A DNA stretch of 64,000 nt from CAVSUZ01 sp963791885 (GTDB lineage Bacteria > Pseudomonadota > Alphaproteobacteria > Acetobacterales > Acetobacteraceae), in contig CAWBUL010000004.1 in NCBI GenBank assembly GCA_963791885.1, positions 992,001 through 1,056,000 on the forward strand, read 5' to 3'. A program made the position numbers and the translations under genes. The number at the start of each line of letters is the position of its first letter. The stretch's first letter is position 1. Below are positions 53,231-62,688 of the stretch, piece after piece. The notes under the pieces were generated by a model. It ran no database searches, was not told the origin of the DNA, and worked only from the letters and a program-made list of their open reading frames with translations.

Positions 53231-53514
53231 ATCGTTGCCTCCTAACGGCAAATGCATTCGAGAAGAGAGAGGGGTCGGGCGAAACCTCCTCGTCAAATTC
53301 TTCATCCAACACTCGCGCGTCTGCTCTTAATACAAGCTATTCCAAAACCTGAGAGGACCACGGCCGCAAATTTCGGCCCGGCGGCTCAGGAATTGTTCGG
53401 CAGGGGCGCGCAGCGAGGTGGTGGCCACGGCCTAGCCTTGCACCTTGATGGATCGTCATTCGGTCGGGTTACAACTGCATCCCCGGCCACCGCCGAGCCA
53501 TATAACGTAGCTGT

Positions 53515-53525
53515 ACCTCATGCGC
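53515..53525. repeat. Target-site duplication, left copy (IS256)
   Basis: ACCTCATGCGC, identical to 54958-54968 on the other side of the IS. IS256-family duplications are usually 8-9 bp, so part of the 11-bp match may be chance. Confidence 0.75.
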
Positions 53526-54957
53526 GATGGTGTCCCAACACGTGGTGTAGGAGCAGAACTCCTTGGCGGGTTGGACCGCCGTGTCAGGCTGCGATGAGAG
53601 GCAGACTGACGCTGAGATCATGGCCCAGGGGAGCGATGGTTTCCAGGGTCATATAGCGGGCACGCTGAACGGCCCATTCATCATTCTGTTCGAGTAGCAG
53701 TGCACCAACCAGCCGGGTAACAGCGGCTTCGTTCGGGAAGATACCCACCACCTCGCTGCGCCGCTTGATCTCCCCATTGAGGCGTTCGAGCGGATTGGTG
53801 CTGTGTATCTTGGTGCGGTGCTGTGCCGGAAAGCCCATGTAGGCCAGGACATCAGCTTCGGCATGGTCCATCAGGGCGGCGAGCTTGCTGATGCGTGGCC
53901 TGGCTTGATCGGCGACCTGTCGCCACTGCTTGCGAGCGGCCTCAGCATCATCCTGGGCAAACGCCGTGCCGATCCACGCCGAGACGATCCGTCGCTGCGT
54001 CTTTCCGGCATGCGCCAAGGCATTGCGCATGAAGTGCACGCGACAGCGCTGCCAGGTCGCGCCAAGCACTTTGGCAATCGCTGCTTTCAGGCCTTCATGC
54101 GCGTCGGAGATGACCAGCTTGACGCCGCGTAGGCCGCGGCGCGTGAGCGAGCGCAGGAACTCGGTCCAGAACGGCTCGGCTTCGCTGTTGCCGATGGTCA
54201 TGCCCAGCACCTCGCGACGGCCGTCCGTGTTGACCGCCATGGCGACAATCACGGCCACCGAGACGATATGATGATCACGCCGGGCTTTGACATAGGTGGC
54301 ATCCAGCCACAGATACGGCCACTCGCCTTCGATCGGACGGTGCAGGAACGTCTGCACCCGCTCGTCGATCTCGGCACAGAGCCGCGACACTTGGCTTTTG
54401 CTGATGCCCTCCAGCCCCATCGCCTTGACCAGCTCGTCCACCGAGCGGGTTGAGATGCCCTGGACGTAGGACTCTTGGATCACCGCGGTTAGCGCCTTCT
54501 CCGCCATCCGGCGCGGCTCCAGAAAGCCGGGAAAGTAGCTGCCGCGGCGTAGCTTCGGTATGCGCAGCTCCACGGTCCCAGCACGTGTCTGCCAGTCGCG
54601 ATCCCGGTAGCCGTTGCGCAGGTTGGTCCGATTCTCGCTGCGCTCGCCGTGGCCAGCACCGCACAGAGTCTCGGTCTCCAGTTCCATCAGACGCTGCGCG
54701 GCGAAGCCGATCATCTCGCGCAGCAGTGTCGCGTCCGAACCCTTCTCCATCAGCTCGCGAAGGGTGATCATGTCGTCGGTCATCGGGGTGGCCTCCAAGG
54801 TCAGAGTTGCGTGTTGCAACCCAACCCTACCCAGGAGCACCACGGTGACCACCGCTGTGGATAAGTGGCCTGCCTACTCCAGACTCTTGGCGGTACTCTT
54901 GGCGGTCGCTCCGGCAGGCCACTTACCCACAGCTCCTACACCACGAACTGGGACACG
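53526..54957 (-). mobile_element. IS256-family insertion sequence
   Basis: About 1.43 kb. Terminal inverted repeats: GTGTCCCAACACGTGGTGTA (continuing GGAGC; 53530-53554) at the left and its inverted partner at 54932-54956, with 3 mismatches in 25. It carries one intact transposase gene and is flanked by an 11-bp direct repeat. The 3 extra bases at the left end leave the exact left boundary uncertain by a few bases. Confidence 0.88.
53584..54783 (-). CDS. IS256-family transposase
   Basis: A 399-aa mutator-type transposase. Catalytic acidic residues are in WLDATYVKARR, LVISDAHEGLKAAI and ERLNGEIKRRSEVVGIFP (D, D, E). The signature CRVHFMRNALAHA is present. The N-terminal part has the DNA-binding ENRTNLRNGYRDRDWQTRAG. 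The start is the ATG at 54783 with GGAGG 8 nt upstream. Full length, so the element may still be active. Confidence 0.95.
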   Translation of the reverse strand: MTDDMITLRELMEKGSDATLLREMIGFAAQRLMELETETLCGAGHGERSENRTNLRNGYRDRDWQTRAGTVELRIPKLRRGSYFPGFLEPRRMAEKALTAVIQESYVQGISTRSVDELVKAMGLEGISKSQVSRLCAEIDERVQTFLHRPIEGEWPYLWLDATYVKARRDHHIVSVAVIVAMAVNTDGRREVLGMTIGNSEAEPFWTEFLRSLTRRGLRGVKLVISDAHEGLKAAIAKVLGATWQRCRVHFMRNALAHAGKTQRRIVSAWIGTAFAQDDAEAARKQWRQVADQARPRISKLAALMDHAEADVLAYMGFPAQHRTKIHSTNPLERLNGEIKRRSEVVGIFPNEAAVTRLVGALLLEQNDEWAVQRARYMTLETIAPLGHDLSVSLPLIAA

Positions 54958-54968
54958 ACCTCATGCGC
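54958..54968. repeat. Target-site duplication, right copy (IS256)
   Basis: ACCTCATGCGC, matching 53515-53525. It lies in the codons for REAHEV of the interrupted gene. Confidence 0.75.
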
Positions 54969-55550
54969 TTCGCGGATGACGCACTCCAATCTCCAATGCG
55001 TTCGCCGCCGCATCCACTTCGGCCGCGGGCAATAAGGCATCTCCAGCATGCTCTGATCCTCGACCCCGAGCCGCTTGCGAGCTTTCAGTGACCGTTCGAC
55101 TGCGCGGTTCTCTGGGGATGCTCGTTGCGAGCGGTACGCGAGACCCCAGGCTTGGCGGCAACCGAACACGGTACTGCCACTGCTCGACAAATAAAGCACG
55201 CGCACCCGGCGACTGGTTTTCGGACAGATGAACCACCACCGCAGCCCGCCATAGTTCGGCCGCGTACATTCCAGTCGGATGAGATAATTATTGTCCCTCT
55301 TCTCACCACTGCGGTGGATCGTCGTGGTATAGTACAACCGTATCCACGCATCGGCCGGGTCAACAAGGTTGGCGTCATAGCCGATGGTTGCCGCCACCTC
55401 TCCCGTACGGGTCAAGGTCCATGTCATCTTGCCGGCAACAAACAACCCTCGACGGAACAGGCCCTGTCGGATGCAGTGCGACAGATCGAGCCTCCAGCGG
55501 TCCTCCACCACCGGGCCGCCATCGCGACGGCCAGAGAGCCATCCGCCCAT

Positions 55551-55841
55551 CAGCCATCCTGTTCCATGGGAGTGCGCGAAAGATTTCCCGAAATCATCAG
55601 GCTAACCCGCCTTAGTGTGTACACGCTCTGCGACATTCCTGCCAACTTTGAGGGGCGCCCCCGATCAATGGCATCAATGACAGTGGGCAATTGATTGGCA
55701 CATTTCGCGGTGTACCTGAACCGTCTGTCCTTTTTGGCGACTACAGCGGGCCTATTGTTGACAGGCTTAAATAAGCTAGCGCCTTTTGGTGTTGCGGGGC
55801 GACTTATTAGCACTACTTTGGCACTTGTACGACCACAGAGC
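55551..55841. other. Low-GC junction segment between the interrupted gene and IS6 element
   Basis: This 291-bp segment has a minus-strand open frame that ends at TGA 55550-55552, overlapping the start of the interrupted gene (TGATG). Its 5' end would lie within the IS6 element. The encoded piece (FKPVNNRPAVVAKKDRRFRY, then TVIDAIDRGRPSKLAGMSQS) matches nothing I recognise. It may be the tail of a gene cut by IS6. Confidence 0.35.
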
Positions 55842-56554
55842 GGTTCTGTAGGCATTGCCAAGTTAGTCGCGGCTGGCGTCGCGAGGGCAGGTCGGCGAAG
55901 CTGACCAGATGACACCAGGGCCCAGTTCATATCGTCGCCACCGCTTCCCGGCCGAGATCATCAGCCACGCCGTGTGGCTGTATCATGTGTTCAGCCTCAG
56001 CCTGCGCGACGTCGAACTGATCTTGGCCGAGCGTGGCGTGCTGGTTACCCACGAAAGCATCCGGAACTGGTGCCGAAAGTTCGGCCCCGAGTTTGCCAAA
56101 CGGCTACGCCGCCGCCGACCGCAGCCTGGGGACACCTGGCACCTCGATGAAGTGTTCGTTCGGATCCGAGGTGTGCTGCATTATATCTGGCGTGCCGTGG
56201 ATCAGCACGGGGTCGTGCTGGACATTCTAGTGCAGGAGAAACGGGATGGGGCGGCCGCCAAGCGCTTCCTCAAGCGCCTGCTGCGAGGCCTGCAATACAA
56301 ACCGAAGCGCCTCGTCACCGACGGTTTGCGGAGCTATGGCGTTGCGCACCGCACCCTCCTGCCCGACATCAAACACCGGACCAGCCGCTACCTGAATAAC
56401 CGAGCAGAAACCTCACACCGCCCAACGCGACGGCGGGAGCGGCAGATGCAGCGGTTCAAGTCACGCGACCAGGCACAGGACTTCCTCTCGGCACACGCCG
56501 ATCGAATGGAAGGCGCCTGTGTATCACACGCTGCATCATATCCTGACGAACCCG
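55842..56554 (+). mobile_element. IS6-family element, 3'-truncated
   Basis: The left end GGTTCTGTAGGCATTGCCAAG (55842 onward) is similar to IS6-family terminal repeats (GGTTCTGTTGCAAA type). No matching right end is seen before the IS21 element starts at 56555, and none follows it at 59052. About 50 bp before 56555 are unlike IS6. Confidence 0.6.
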
Positions 56555-56577
56555 TGTTGAGTTTCATCGAGAACTGA
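55909..56577 (+). pseudogene. IS6-family transposase, C-terminally truncated
   Basis: DDE transposase, 222 codons in this frame. HRFPAEIISHAVWLYHVFSLSLRDVE is the HTH. Catalytic Asp in TWHLDEVFVRI, Asp in LVTDGLRSYG, and Glu in YLNNRAETSHRPTRRRERQMQRFKS are all present. After AQDFLSAHA (about residue 200) the normal C-terminus (about 35 aa, GHFRPRRH type) is replaced by unrelated sequence that runs into the IS21 end. Confidence 0.8.
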
Positions 56578-56666
56578 CCCACCAGGTGGCAAATTTCCAC
56601 TGAGAATTGACCCATGTTTTGACCTCGCCCCGGCTGTTTTCAGCGGGGTCCACGGGAGTGATAAGC

Positions 56667-58198
56667 ATGGAGTTACTGAGCGTGATCCGTCGCTGGGCGC
56701 TTCGAGACCAGCTTTCGATACGGGAGATCGCCCGCAGGACTGGGCTATCGCGGAACACCATCCGCAAATACTTGCGGGGCGACGTGGTGGAACCGGCCTT
56801 CAAGGTGCCGGAGCGGCCCAGCAAGCTGGACGCGTTCGCCGAGAAACTGTCGGCCTGGCTAAAGCTAGAGAGCGGCAGGCCGCGCAAGCAGAGGCGGACG
56901 ATCAAGCGGTTGCATGCGGATCTGGCCGCCCTCGGGTTTGAAGGTTCATACGGCCGTGTTGCGGCGTTCGCCCGCACCTGGAAGGAGCATCGGCAGCGGG
57001 AGCAGCAGACGACCGGCCGCGGGGCCTTTGTTCCGCTGATTTTCCAGCCGGGCGAAGCTTTCCAGTTCGACTGGAGCGAGGAGTGGGCCGTTATCGGCGG
57101 CGAACGGACCAAGCTGCAAGCTGCGCACTTCAAGCTTTGCTACAGCCGCACCTTCATTGTCCGGGCCTATCCGCTGCAGACGCACGAGATGCTGTTCGAC
57201 GCGCATCATCATGCGTTCCGGGTGCTTGGCGGCGTGCCGCGCCGCGGCATCTACGACAATATGAGAACGGCTGTTGACCAAGTTGGCGTCGGCAAGAAGC
57301 GCCAGGTCAATGCACGCTTTGCCGCGATGGCCAGCCACTACCTTTTCGATGCTGACTTTTGCAATCCGGCCTCAGGCTGGGAGAAGGGTCAGATCGAGAA
57401 GAATGTCCAGGACGCGCGTCATCGGCTGTGGCAGACCATGCCGCGTTTTGTGACGCTGGCTGACTTGAACGACTGGCTGGAACAACGCTGCCAAGCGCTA
57501 TGGCGCGAGATTCCACACGGCAGCCAGCAAGGCTCGATATTCGATGCGTGGCAAAGTGAAGTCGGATGCCTGATGGCCGTTGGCAGACCGTTCGATGGTT
57601 TTGTTGAATACGGCAAACGCGTTTCGCCCACCTGCCTCGTTCACTTTGATCGCAACCGCTACAGCGTGCCCGCGTCCTTCGCCAATCATCGCGTCAGCTT
57701 AAGGGTTTATCCAGGCCGCGTCGTTGTCGTTGCCGAAGGGCAAGTCATCTGCGAACACGCGCGGCTCATCGAGCGGTCGCATCATCTGCCCGGCCGCACC
57801 ATCTATGATTGGCACCACTATCTCGCGGTGATCCAGCGCAAGCCGGGAGTCTGCGTAATGGCGCGCCGTTCGCCGAATTGCCGGAAGCGTTCAAGCGGCT
57901 GCAACAGCACCTTCTCAAGCAGCCCGGAGGCGACCGGGAGATGGTGGAGATTCTTGCCCTCGTCCTGCACCATGGTGAAGATGCGGTGTTGTGTGCCGTC
58001 GAACTGGCGCTGAGTGATGGAGCGCCGACAAAGACGCACGTGCTGAACATGTTGCACCGGCTGATCGACGGCAAATCCACGGCCACAGCAATGATCGCGG
58101 CTCCGCAGGCCTTGGCCCTGGACCGGGAGCCACGTGCCGACGTCGAACGCTACGATGCCCTGCGCGAGAAGCTACAGGAGGCCCGCCATGCGTCATGA
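56667..58198 (+). pseudogene. istA: IS21 transposase IstA, frameshifted
   Basis: IstA-type transposase of about 510 aa. HTH: LSIREIARRTGLSRNTIRKYL. Catalytic core: EAFQFDWSEEWAVIGGE, GIYDNMRTAVD and ASGWEKGQIEKNVQDARHRLW (D, D, E). The frame breaks near 57845-57850: the first frame runs on to 58013, but the true C-terminus (SLRNGAPFAELPEAFKRLQQ, ending EKLQEARHAS) is in the -1 frame. Loss of one G from a GGG/GGGG run would explain it. Overlaps istB by 11 nt. Programmed frameshifting cannot be excluded but is not usual for istA. Confidence 0.85.
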
Positions 58199-58979
58199 TC
58201 CGGCCGGGGCGGCGATTGTCGTGATGCTGCGCGGCCTGAAGATGTTTGGCATGGCGCAAGCCGCGGGCGAGCTGATGGAGCAGGGCGCGCCAGCGTTCAA
58301 TTCGGCCGTCCCCATTCTCTCACAGCTGCTCAAGGCGGAAACCGCCGAGCGCGAGGTTCGATCGGTTGCCTACCAGCTGAAGGCGGCGCGCTTCCCCGTC
58401 TACAAGGATCTGAGCGGTTTTGATTTTGCGTCCAGCGAAACCAATGAAGCCCTGGTGCGCCAGCTTTACCGGTGTGAGTTCATCGAAAACGCCGACAACG
58501 TGGTCCTCGTCGGCGGTCCGGGCACCGGCAAGACCCACATCGCCACGGCGCTTGGCGTGCAGGCGGTTGAACACCATCGCAAAAAGGTTCGGTTCTTCGG
58601 GACCGTCGACCTGGTCAATGCGCTGGAGCAGGAGAAAACTCAGGGCCGATCGGGTCAGATCGCGGATCGGCTGATGCGGTGCGACCTCGTAATGCTCGAT
58701 GAATTGGGCTATCTGCCGTTCAGCCCCTCCGGCGGCGCGCTGCTTTTCCACCTGCTGAGCAAGCTTTACGAACGGGCCTCTGTGGTCATCACCACGAACC
58801 TGAGCTTCAGCGAATGGGCTGACGTGTTCGGCGACGCTAAGATGACGACCGCCATGCTCGACCGCCTCACCCACCACTGCCACATCGTGGAAACCGGCAA
58901 TGACAGCTTCCGCTTCAAAGCCAGCTCGGCCGCCAACAAGGGCCGAAAGGAAAAGGCCAAGAACTTGACCCCGGTATGA
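58188..58979 (+). CDS. istB: IS21 helper ATPase IstB
   Basis: A 263-aa AAA+ ATPase. Walker A GGPGTGKTH, Walker B DLVMLDELGYLPFSPSG, and sensor motif SVVITTNLSFSEW. It assembles on target DNA and stimulates IstA transposition. Intact. Overlaps the istA end. Confidence 0.93.
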   Translation: MRHDPAGAAIVVMLRGLKMFGMAQAAGELMEQGAPAFNSAVPILSQLLKAETAEREVRSVAYQLKAARFPVYKDLSGFDFASSETNEALVRQLYRCEFIENADNVVLVGGPGTGKTHIATALGVQAVEHHRKKVRFFGTVDLVNALEQEKTQGRSGQIADRLMRCDLVMLDELGYLPFSPSGGALLFHLLSKLYERASVVITTNLSFSEWADVFGDAKMTTAMLDRLTHHCHIVETGNDSFRFKASSAANKGRKEKAKNLTPV

Positions 58980-59051
58980 CCCGCAAACCATAAATTCACC
59001 CGGGTCAGTTCTCGGTGGAAAACCCGGGTCAGTTCTCAGCGAAAATCAACA

Positions 59052-59658
59052 CATAGTGCTCTCCCTGTCCGATGCCTCAGCACGGGCGGCGGCGGTTGCC
59101 ACGAATCCCAATAATGGCGGCGAACCTAGCTAACCCTTGTCCTGGCAGTATTACTAACAATATAGCCGACAATGCTACCCGCACCCCAGACCGCTCCGAC
59201 ACCCTTCGACACGGTCCAGCATCGTCCCGGGCCGAACCCGATCCCCCGCCCACGAACTCGGCTACACCCCTTCAACGGCCTCGAGCCAGCCCGCCAGCCG
59301 AGCCTGATGCCCGCAAAATCTTTGCTGAGATTCTACCGAGACGATTCGCCTCCAGCACCCAGTACACGCAACGAATCCCATTCCATGGCCCGTGAGATCG
59401 AATACACAAAAATGAGAACTCTCGGGAGACACTTTCGGGCCGCGGCCACGGGCACCTGGCACCCGCGTCTCCCCAGCTCATCCCATGCCATGACGCACCA
59501 GACTCGAAATCATTAAACTGAGACAGACGCGAGACACATCCCCACCGCCAGCCCCCGGCCGGAAGCCCTGCCGCCCACGCCCGTGGCTCTGAACACCGAT
59601 CCCACGCTAACCTCCCGACCCGTCGGAGACCCGACGCTCCGAAAGACAGCAGCCCCTG
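59052..59658. other. Gap after IS21, no gene supported
   Basis: This 607-bp stretch shows a strongly C-biased plus strand downstream of 59200. Open frames are present only as low-complexity Pro/Ala/Arg sequence. No RNA gene or clear repeat. It holds the promoter for the formylglycine-generating enzyme gene if that is monocistronic. Confidence 0.4.
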
Positions 59659-60621
59659 ATGGACCAAGCCCTCCAGATACCCCACCGGACAGCGCACCGG
59701 GCCATGATCTACATCCCCGGCGGCACCTTCCGCATGGGATCGGACGACCACTACCCCGAGGAAGCGCCCACCCATCGCGTCTCGGTGGACGGCTTCTGCA
59801 TCGACACCACGCCGGTCACCAACAAGCACTTCGCCAAGTTCGTGCAGGAGACAGGTCACGTGACCTTCTCGGAAACCGTGCCCGACCCGAAGAACTACCC
59901 CGGCGCCCTGCCGCACATGATCTTCGCCGGATCGCTCGTCTTCATGCAGACCAGGCATCCGGTCGATTTGCGCGACTGGACCCAGTGGTGGACGCTGATG
60001 AAGGGCGCCAACTGGCGCCATCCCTACGGGCCGAAGAGCACCCTCAAAGGACTGGAGAATCACCCGGTCGTGCACGTCACGTACGGTGACGCGCTCGCCT
60101 ACGCCACATGGGCCGGGAAAGAACTACCGACCGAAGCCGAGTGGGAATTCGCCGCCCGCGGCGGGCTGGACGGCACGGAATACGCCTGGGGCGATGAATT
60201 CATGCCCGGCGGCCGCGCCATGGCGAATACCTGGCACGGCGAATTTCCCTACCAGCGCAAGGCCGGCTTCCGCCGCACCTCACCGGTCAAATCGTATCCG
60301 CCGAACGGCTATGGGCTGTACGACATGATTGGTAACACCTGGGAATGGACCGTCGATTGGTGGTCCACGAAGCACACAGCCGACGCAGCGAAAGCGTGCT
60401 GTGTCCCGCAAAATCCCCGCGGCGGAGCGGAAGCCCTCAGCTACGACCCTGCTCAGCCCGACGTTAAAATCCCGCGCAAGGTCATCAAGGGCGGTTCGCA
60501 TCTCTGCGCGCCGAGTTATTGCCGGCGTTACCGTCCCGCGGCGCGGCACGCCGAGGCGGTTGATACCTCAACGAGCCATGTCGGATTCCGCTGCATCATC
60601 CGAGAAGGGAAAGGCGGGTAA
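59659..60621 (+). CDS. Formylglycine-generating enzyme family protein
   Basis: A 320-aa FGE-sulfatase fold protein. N-terminus MIYIPGGTFRMGSDDHYPEEAPTHRVSVDGFCID. Then PTEAEWEFAARGGLDG, GYGLYDMIGNTWEWTVDWW. The active-site pair is Cys-x4-Cys in KGGSHLCAPSYCRRYRPAAR, matching the copper-binding Cys pair of true aerobic FGEs, and the end is TSHVGFRCI. It oxidises the sulfatase Cys (C-x-P-x-R) to formylglycine with O2. The start may be the ATG at 59659 or at 59704. A matching sulfatase lies at 42.0 kb. Convergent with the DUF4239 gene. Confidence 0.88.
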   Translation: MDQALQIPHRTAHRAMIYIPGGTFRMGSDDHYPEEAPTHRVSVDGFCIDTTPVTNKHFAKFVQETGHVTFSETVPDPKNYPGALPHMIFAGSLVFMQTRHPVDLRDWTQWWTLMKGANWRHPYGPKSTLKGLENHPVVHVTYGDALAYATWAGKELPTEAEWEFAARGGLDGTEYAWGDEFMPGGRAMANTWHGEFPYQRKAGFRRTSPVKSYPPNGYGLYDMIGNTWEWTVDWWSTKHTADAAKACCVPQNPRGGAEALSYDPAQPDVKIPRKVIKGGSHLCAPSYCRRYRPAARHAEAVDTSTSHVGFRCIIREGKGG

Positions 60622-60640
60622 CGACGCCGCTCTTCGGATC

Positions 60641-61457
60641 TTATGGCTTCGGTGGCAGTGGCTGGGCCGTCACACCGCCCTGGAATCCTTGCAGCGTCCA
60701 TTCGTACGCAGCCGTGCCAATGCGGAATTCACCAAGGCGGGGGGAGGCCAGGTCGAGGATGTCGACGATAACCAGCGTCCACATCACCGTGAGTGCAAGA
60801 ACGAGCATGCGGACGGGCTTACTGGTTAGGCCCAGCTGGATATCCAAGCGCCGCCATCGACAGCAAGGTCAGCCCGAGCAGGAGCCAAATCAGTTGTGGC
60901 GGGAGCTTGAACTCATAAGCGAAGCGCTCGGCGGTGGTCATATCGAAGACGTCGTTCAGAGAGGCCTGGAGAGCAGTGGACACGGGATTCGGCTGATCAC
61001 GCACGATCCCGGCCACATATCCCCACATTTTCGATTGCATCGCGTTCGTACGCTGGTTCAGTTGATCGAGGGTGGCACGATCACGCCCAGCCTGAACGAA
61101 TTCGATCCGGAGTTTCGTATAGTCCACCAGGAGCTTGGCAATCTCCGCCCCTCGCGGGTCTTGGATGGCCTCCGCGCGCAGCCATGCCGTACCAATCGCG
61201 TTGGCCTCTTGCAGCGATCCGCTACGCCGTTCGTCAAAGCGGCTGTTGGCAAAGGACAAGGTCAGGGCAAGAACGAAGGCGAGCAGGGCGAGCATCCCGC
61301 CCACGACAACTCCGACACCTTCGACATGGCCTTCCATGCGGCTGCGCTGACGGCGCCCGAACCACTGGCCGATCTCCTCCGCAATAAGCTGCAAGAAAAA
61401 CAGCAGCACGGCGAAGGCCACAAGGCTGAAGTCCGCGAGTGCAGCCAGAACCGTCAT
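60641..61457 (-). pseudogene. DUF4239 (bestrophin-like) membrane protein, frameshifted
   Basis: About 270 aa if intact. TM1 (FSLVAFAVLLFFLQLIAEEIG), TM2 (GVGVVVGGMLALLAFVLALTLSFANSRFDERR), a helical domain with QEANAIGTAWLRA, and C-terminal TM pair. The first frame stops at LGYPAGPNQ; the family C-terminus (LGLTSKPVRMLVLALTVMWT, then LVIVDILDLASPRLGEFRIG) is in the +1 frame. One extra C in TATCCAG (near 60840) restores GYQLGLTSKPVR. Function of the family is not known. Confidence 0.75.
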
Positions 61458-61692
61458 TGCGTCTCTCCACCGCCCGGTCGGACAGCGCGCCTAACTGTTG
61501 CCCAGATAGTGCTATTAACGATATGATGCCGCCCTCCGCCTCTGACGACTTCACCCAGGCCCCTATGTTGATCAATTCTACCGCCGCCGGAGTCTCATTT
61601 CTTGATCTTGAATCTCGTGAACAGAAAACTGAGATTCTGTCGAGACGGCGGCGCACGCAGCTAAACCGCTCAGCCAGAGTGCACCTGATGCC

Positions 61693-62688
61693 TTATCGCC
61701 CCACCGGCTCGAGCCGCTGATCCGCCATTGCCTCCACCCGCACGCACGCTGCCGACCGGTCCGGCTCAACCAGCCGCAGCGGTGGCGGCGCCTCGACACA
61801 ACGAGGCAGCGCCACCGGACACCGGTCGGCGAACTTGCAACCGCGCTCGACCGAGGCGCCGCGGATCGCCGGCGGGCGCTCGGCCGGCCAGTTGCGCGAG
61901 GTACTGACCCGCGGAATCGAGCTGATCAGCAATTGCGTGTACGGATGGCGCGGGTCCTTCACCACCCGCTCCACATTGCCGGACTCTGCTACCGCCGCGC
62001 GGTACAGCACCAGGATCGAATCCGCCACCTGGTACGCGGTGGCCAGATCATGCGTGATGTACAGGATTGAAATCCCCAGCTCGTCGCGCAGCCGCCGCAG
62101 ACTCCCCAGGATGGTCGCACGCAGTGACGCATCCACCATCGAGACCGGTTCATCTGCAACGATCAGCTTGGGACGCAGCAGCAGAGCGCGTGCCACCATG
62201 ATACGCTGACGCTGCCCGCCCGAAAGCTGGTGCGGATACCGCCCCAAAATCTCCTCCGGCCTCAATCCCGTCGCCCGCAGCGCCTGCTCTATCAGCTCGC
62301 GCCTCTCTCCGCGCGATCGTGCCAGACGAAACTTCCGCACGGGCGTGGTCAGCACGTGGTCCACCCGGTAGAACGGATTGTACACCTCGTACGGATCCTG
62401 GAAGATCGCCTGCACGTCGTGCAGAAACTGCGTGCGATCCGCGCCACTCAGCGATCGCAGGTCGTTGCCCTTGTACAGCACTGCCCCATCGGACGGTTCG
62501 ATCAAACCCAGTAGCAGCCGTGCCAGCGTGGTCTTGCCGCTGCCGGATTCACCCACCACGGCAGTGATCAGCGGGCGCTCCGGATCGATCACGAAGGAGA
62601 AAGGTTCAAGCGCAACCTTGCGCTCACGGCCCAGCACGCCGGTGCTGAACGCCTTCGACGCCTCGCGAAGTTCAAGAAGCGCTGTCAT
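61693..62688 (-). CDS. Peptide-type ABC transporter ATPase (DppF/OppF-like)
   Basis: A 331-aa ATPase. Walker A GESGSGKTT, Q loop IFQDPYEVYNPF, signature LSGGQRQR, Walker B LIVADEPVSMVD, His in THDLA. Unlike the ATPases at 23-25 kb it has the C-terminal oligopeptide-transporter extension with Cys (GCKFADRCPVALPRC). Start ATG 62688, in an ATGA overlap with the previous gene. Last gene of an operon that begins outside the window. Confidence 0.9.
   Translation of the reverse strand: MTALLELREASKAFSTGVLGRERKVALEPFSFVIDPERPLITAVVGESGSGKTTLARLLLGLIEPSDGAVLYKGNDLRSLSGADRTQFLHDVQAIFQDPYEVYNPFYRVDHVLTTPVRKFRLARSRGERRELIEQALRATGLRPEEILGRYPHQLSGGQRQRIMVARALLLRPKLIVADEPVSMVDASLRATILGSLRRLRDELGISILYITHDLATAYQVADSILVLYRAAVAESGNVERVVKDPRHPYTQLLISSIPRVSTSRNWPAERPPAIRGASVERGCKFADRCPVALPRCVEAPPPLRLVEPDRSAACVRVEAMADQRLEPVGR

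Larger units (their letters stand above)
53469..55550 (-). pseudogene. Hypothetical zinc-ribbon-like gene interrupted by IS256 element
   Basis: The 5' part (55550 to 54958) encodes MGGWLSGRRDGGPVVEDRW and a body with LECTRPNYGGLRWWFICP and a FGCR...GLAYRSQR motif. It ends in REAHEV at the IS. The frame resumes across the element at 53525 as VQLRYMARRWPGMQL and stops at TAA 53469-53471. Joining both parts at the 11-bp direct repeat keeps the frame. The family usually has two C-x2-C pairs; here only one Cys of each is left (ICPKTS, GCRQAW), so it may have been decaying before the insertion. Function unknown. Confidence 0.8.
56555..59051 (+). mobile_element. IS21-family insertion sequence
   Basis: About 2.5 kb. 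Ends: TGTTGAGTTTCATCGAGAAC (56555 onward) and its inverse at 59026-59051, reading TGTTGATTTTCGCTGAGAAC. Inside each end is a second transposase-binding repeat (GAGAA(C/T)TGACCC at 56569-56580 and 56602-56613; GGGTCAGTTCTC at 59002-59013 and 59026-59037), as is typical of IS21. It carries istA and istB. Flanks (CGAACCCG left, CATAGTGC right) do not match, so no target duplication is visible. Confidence 0.9.
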
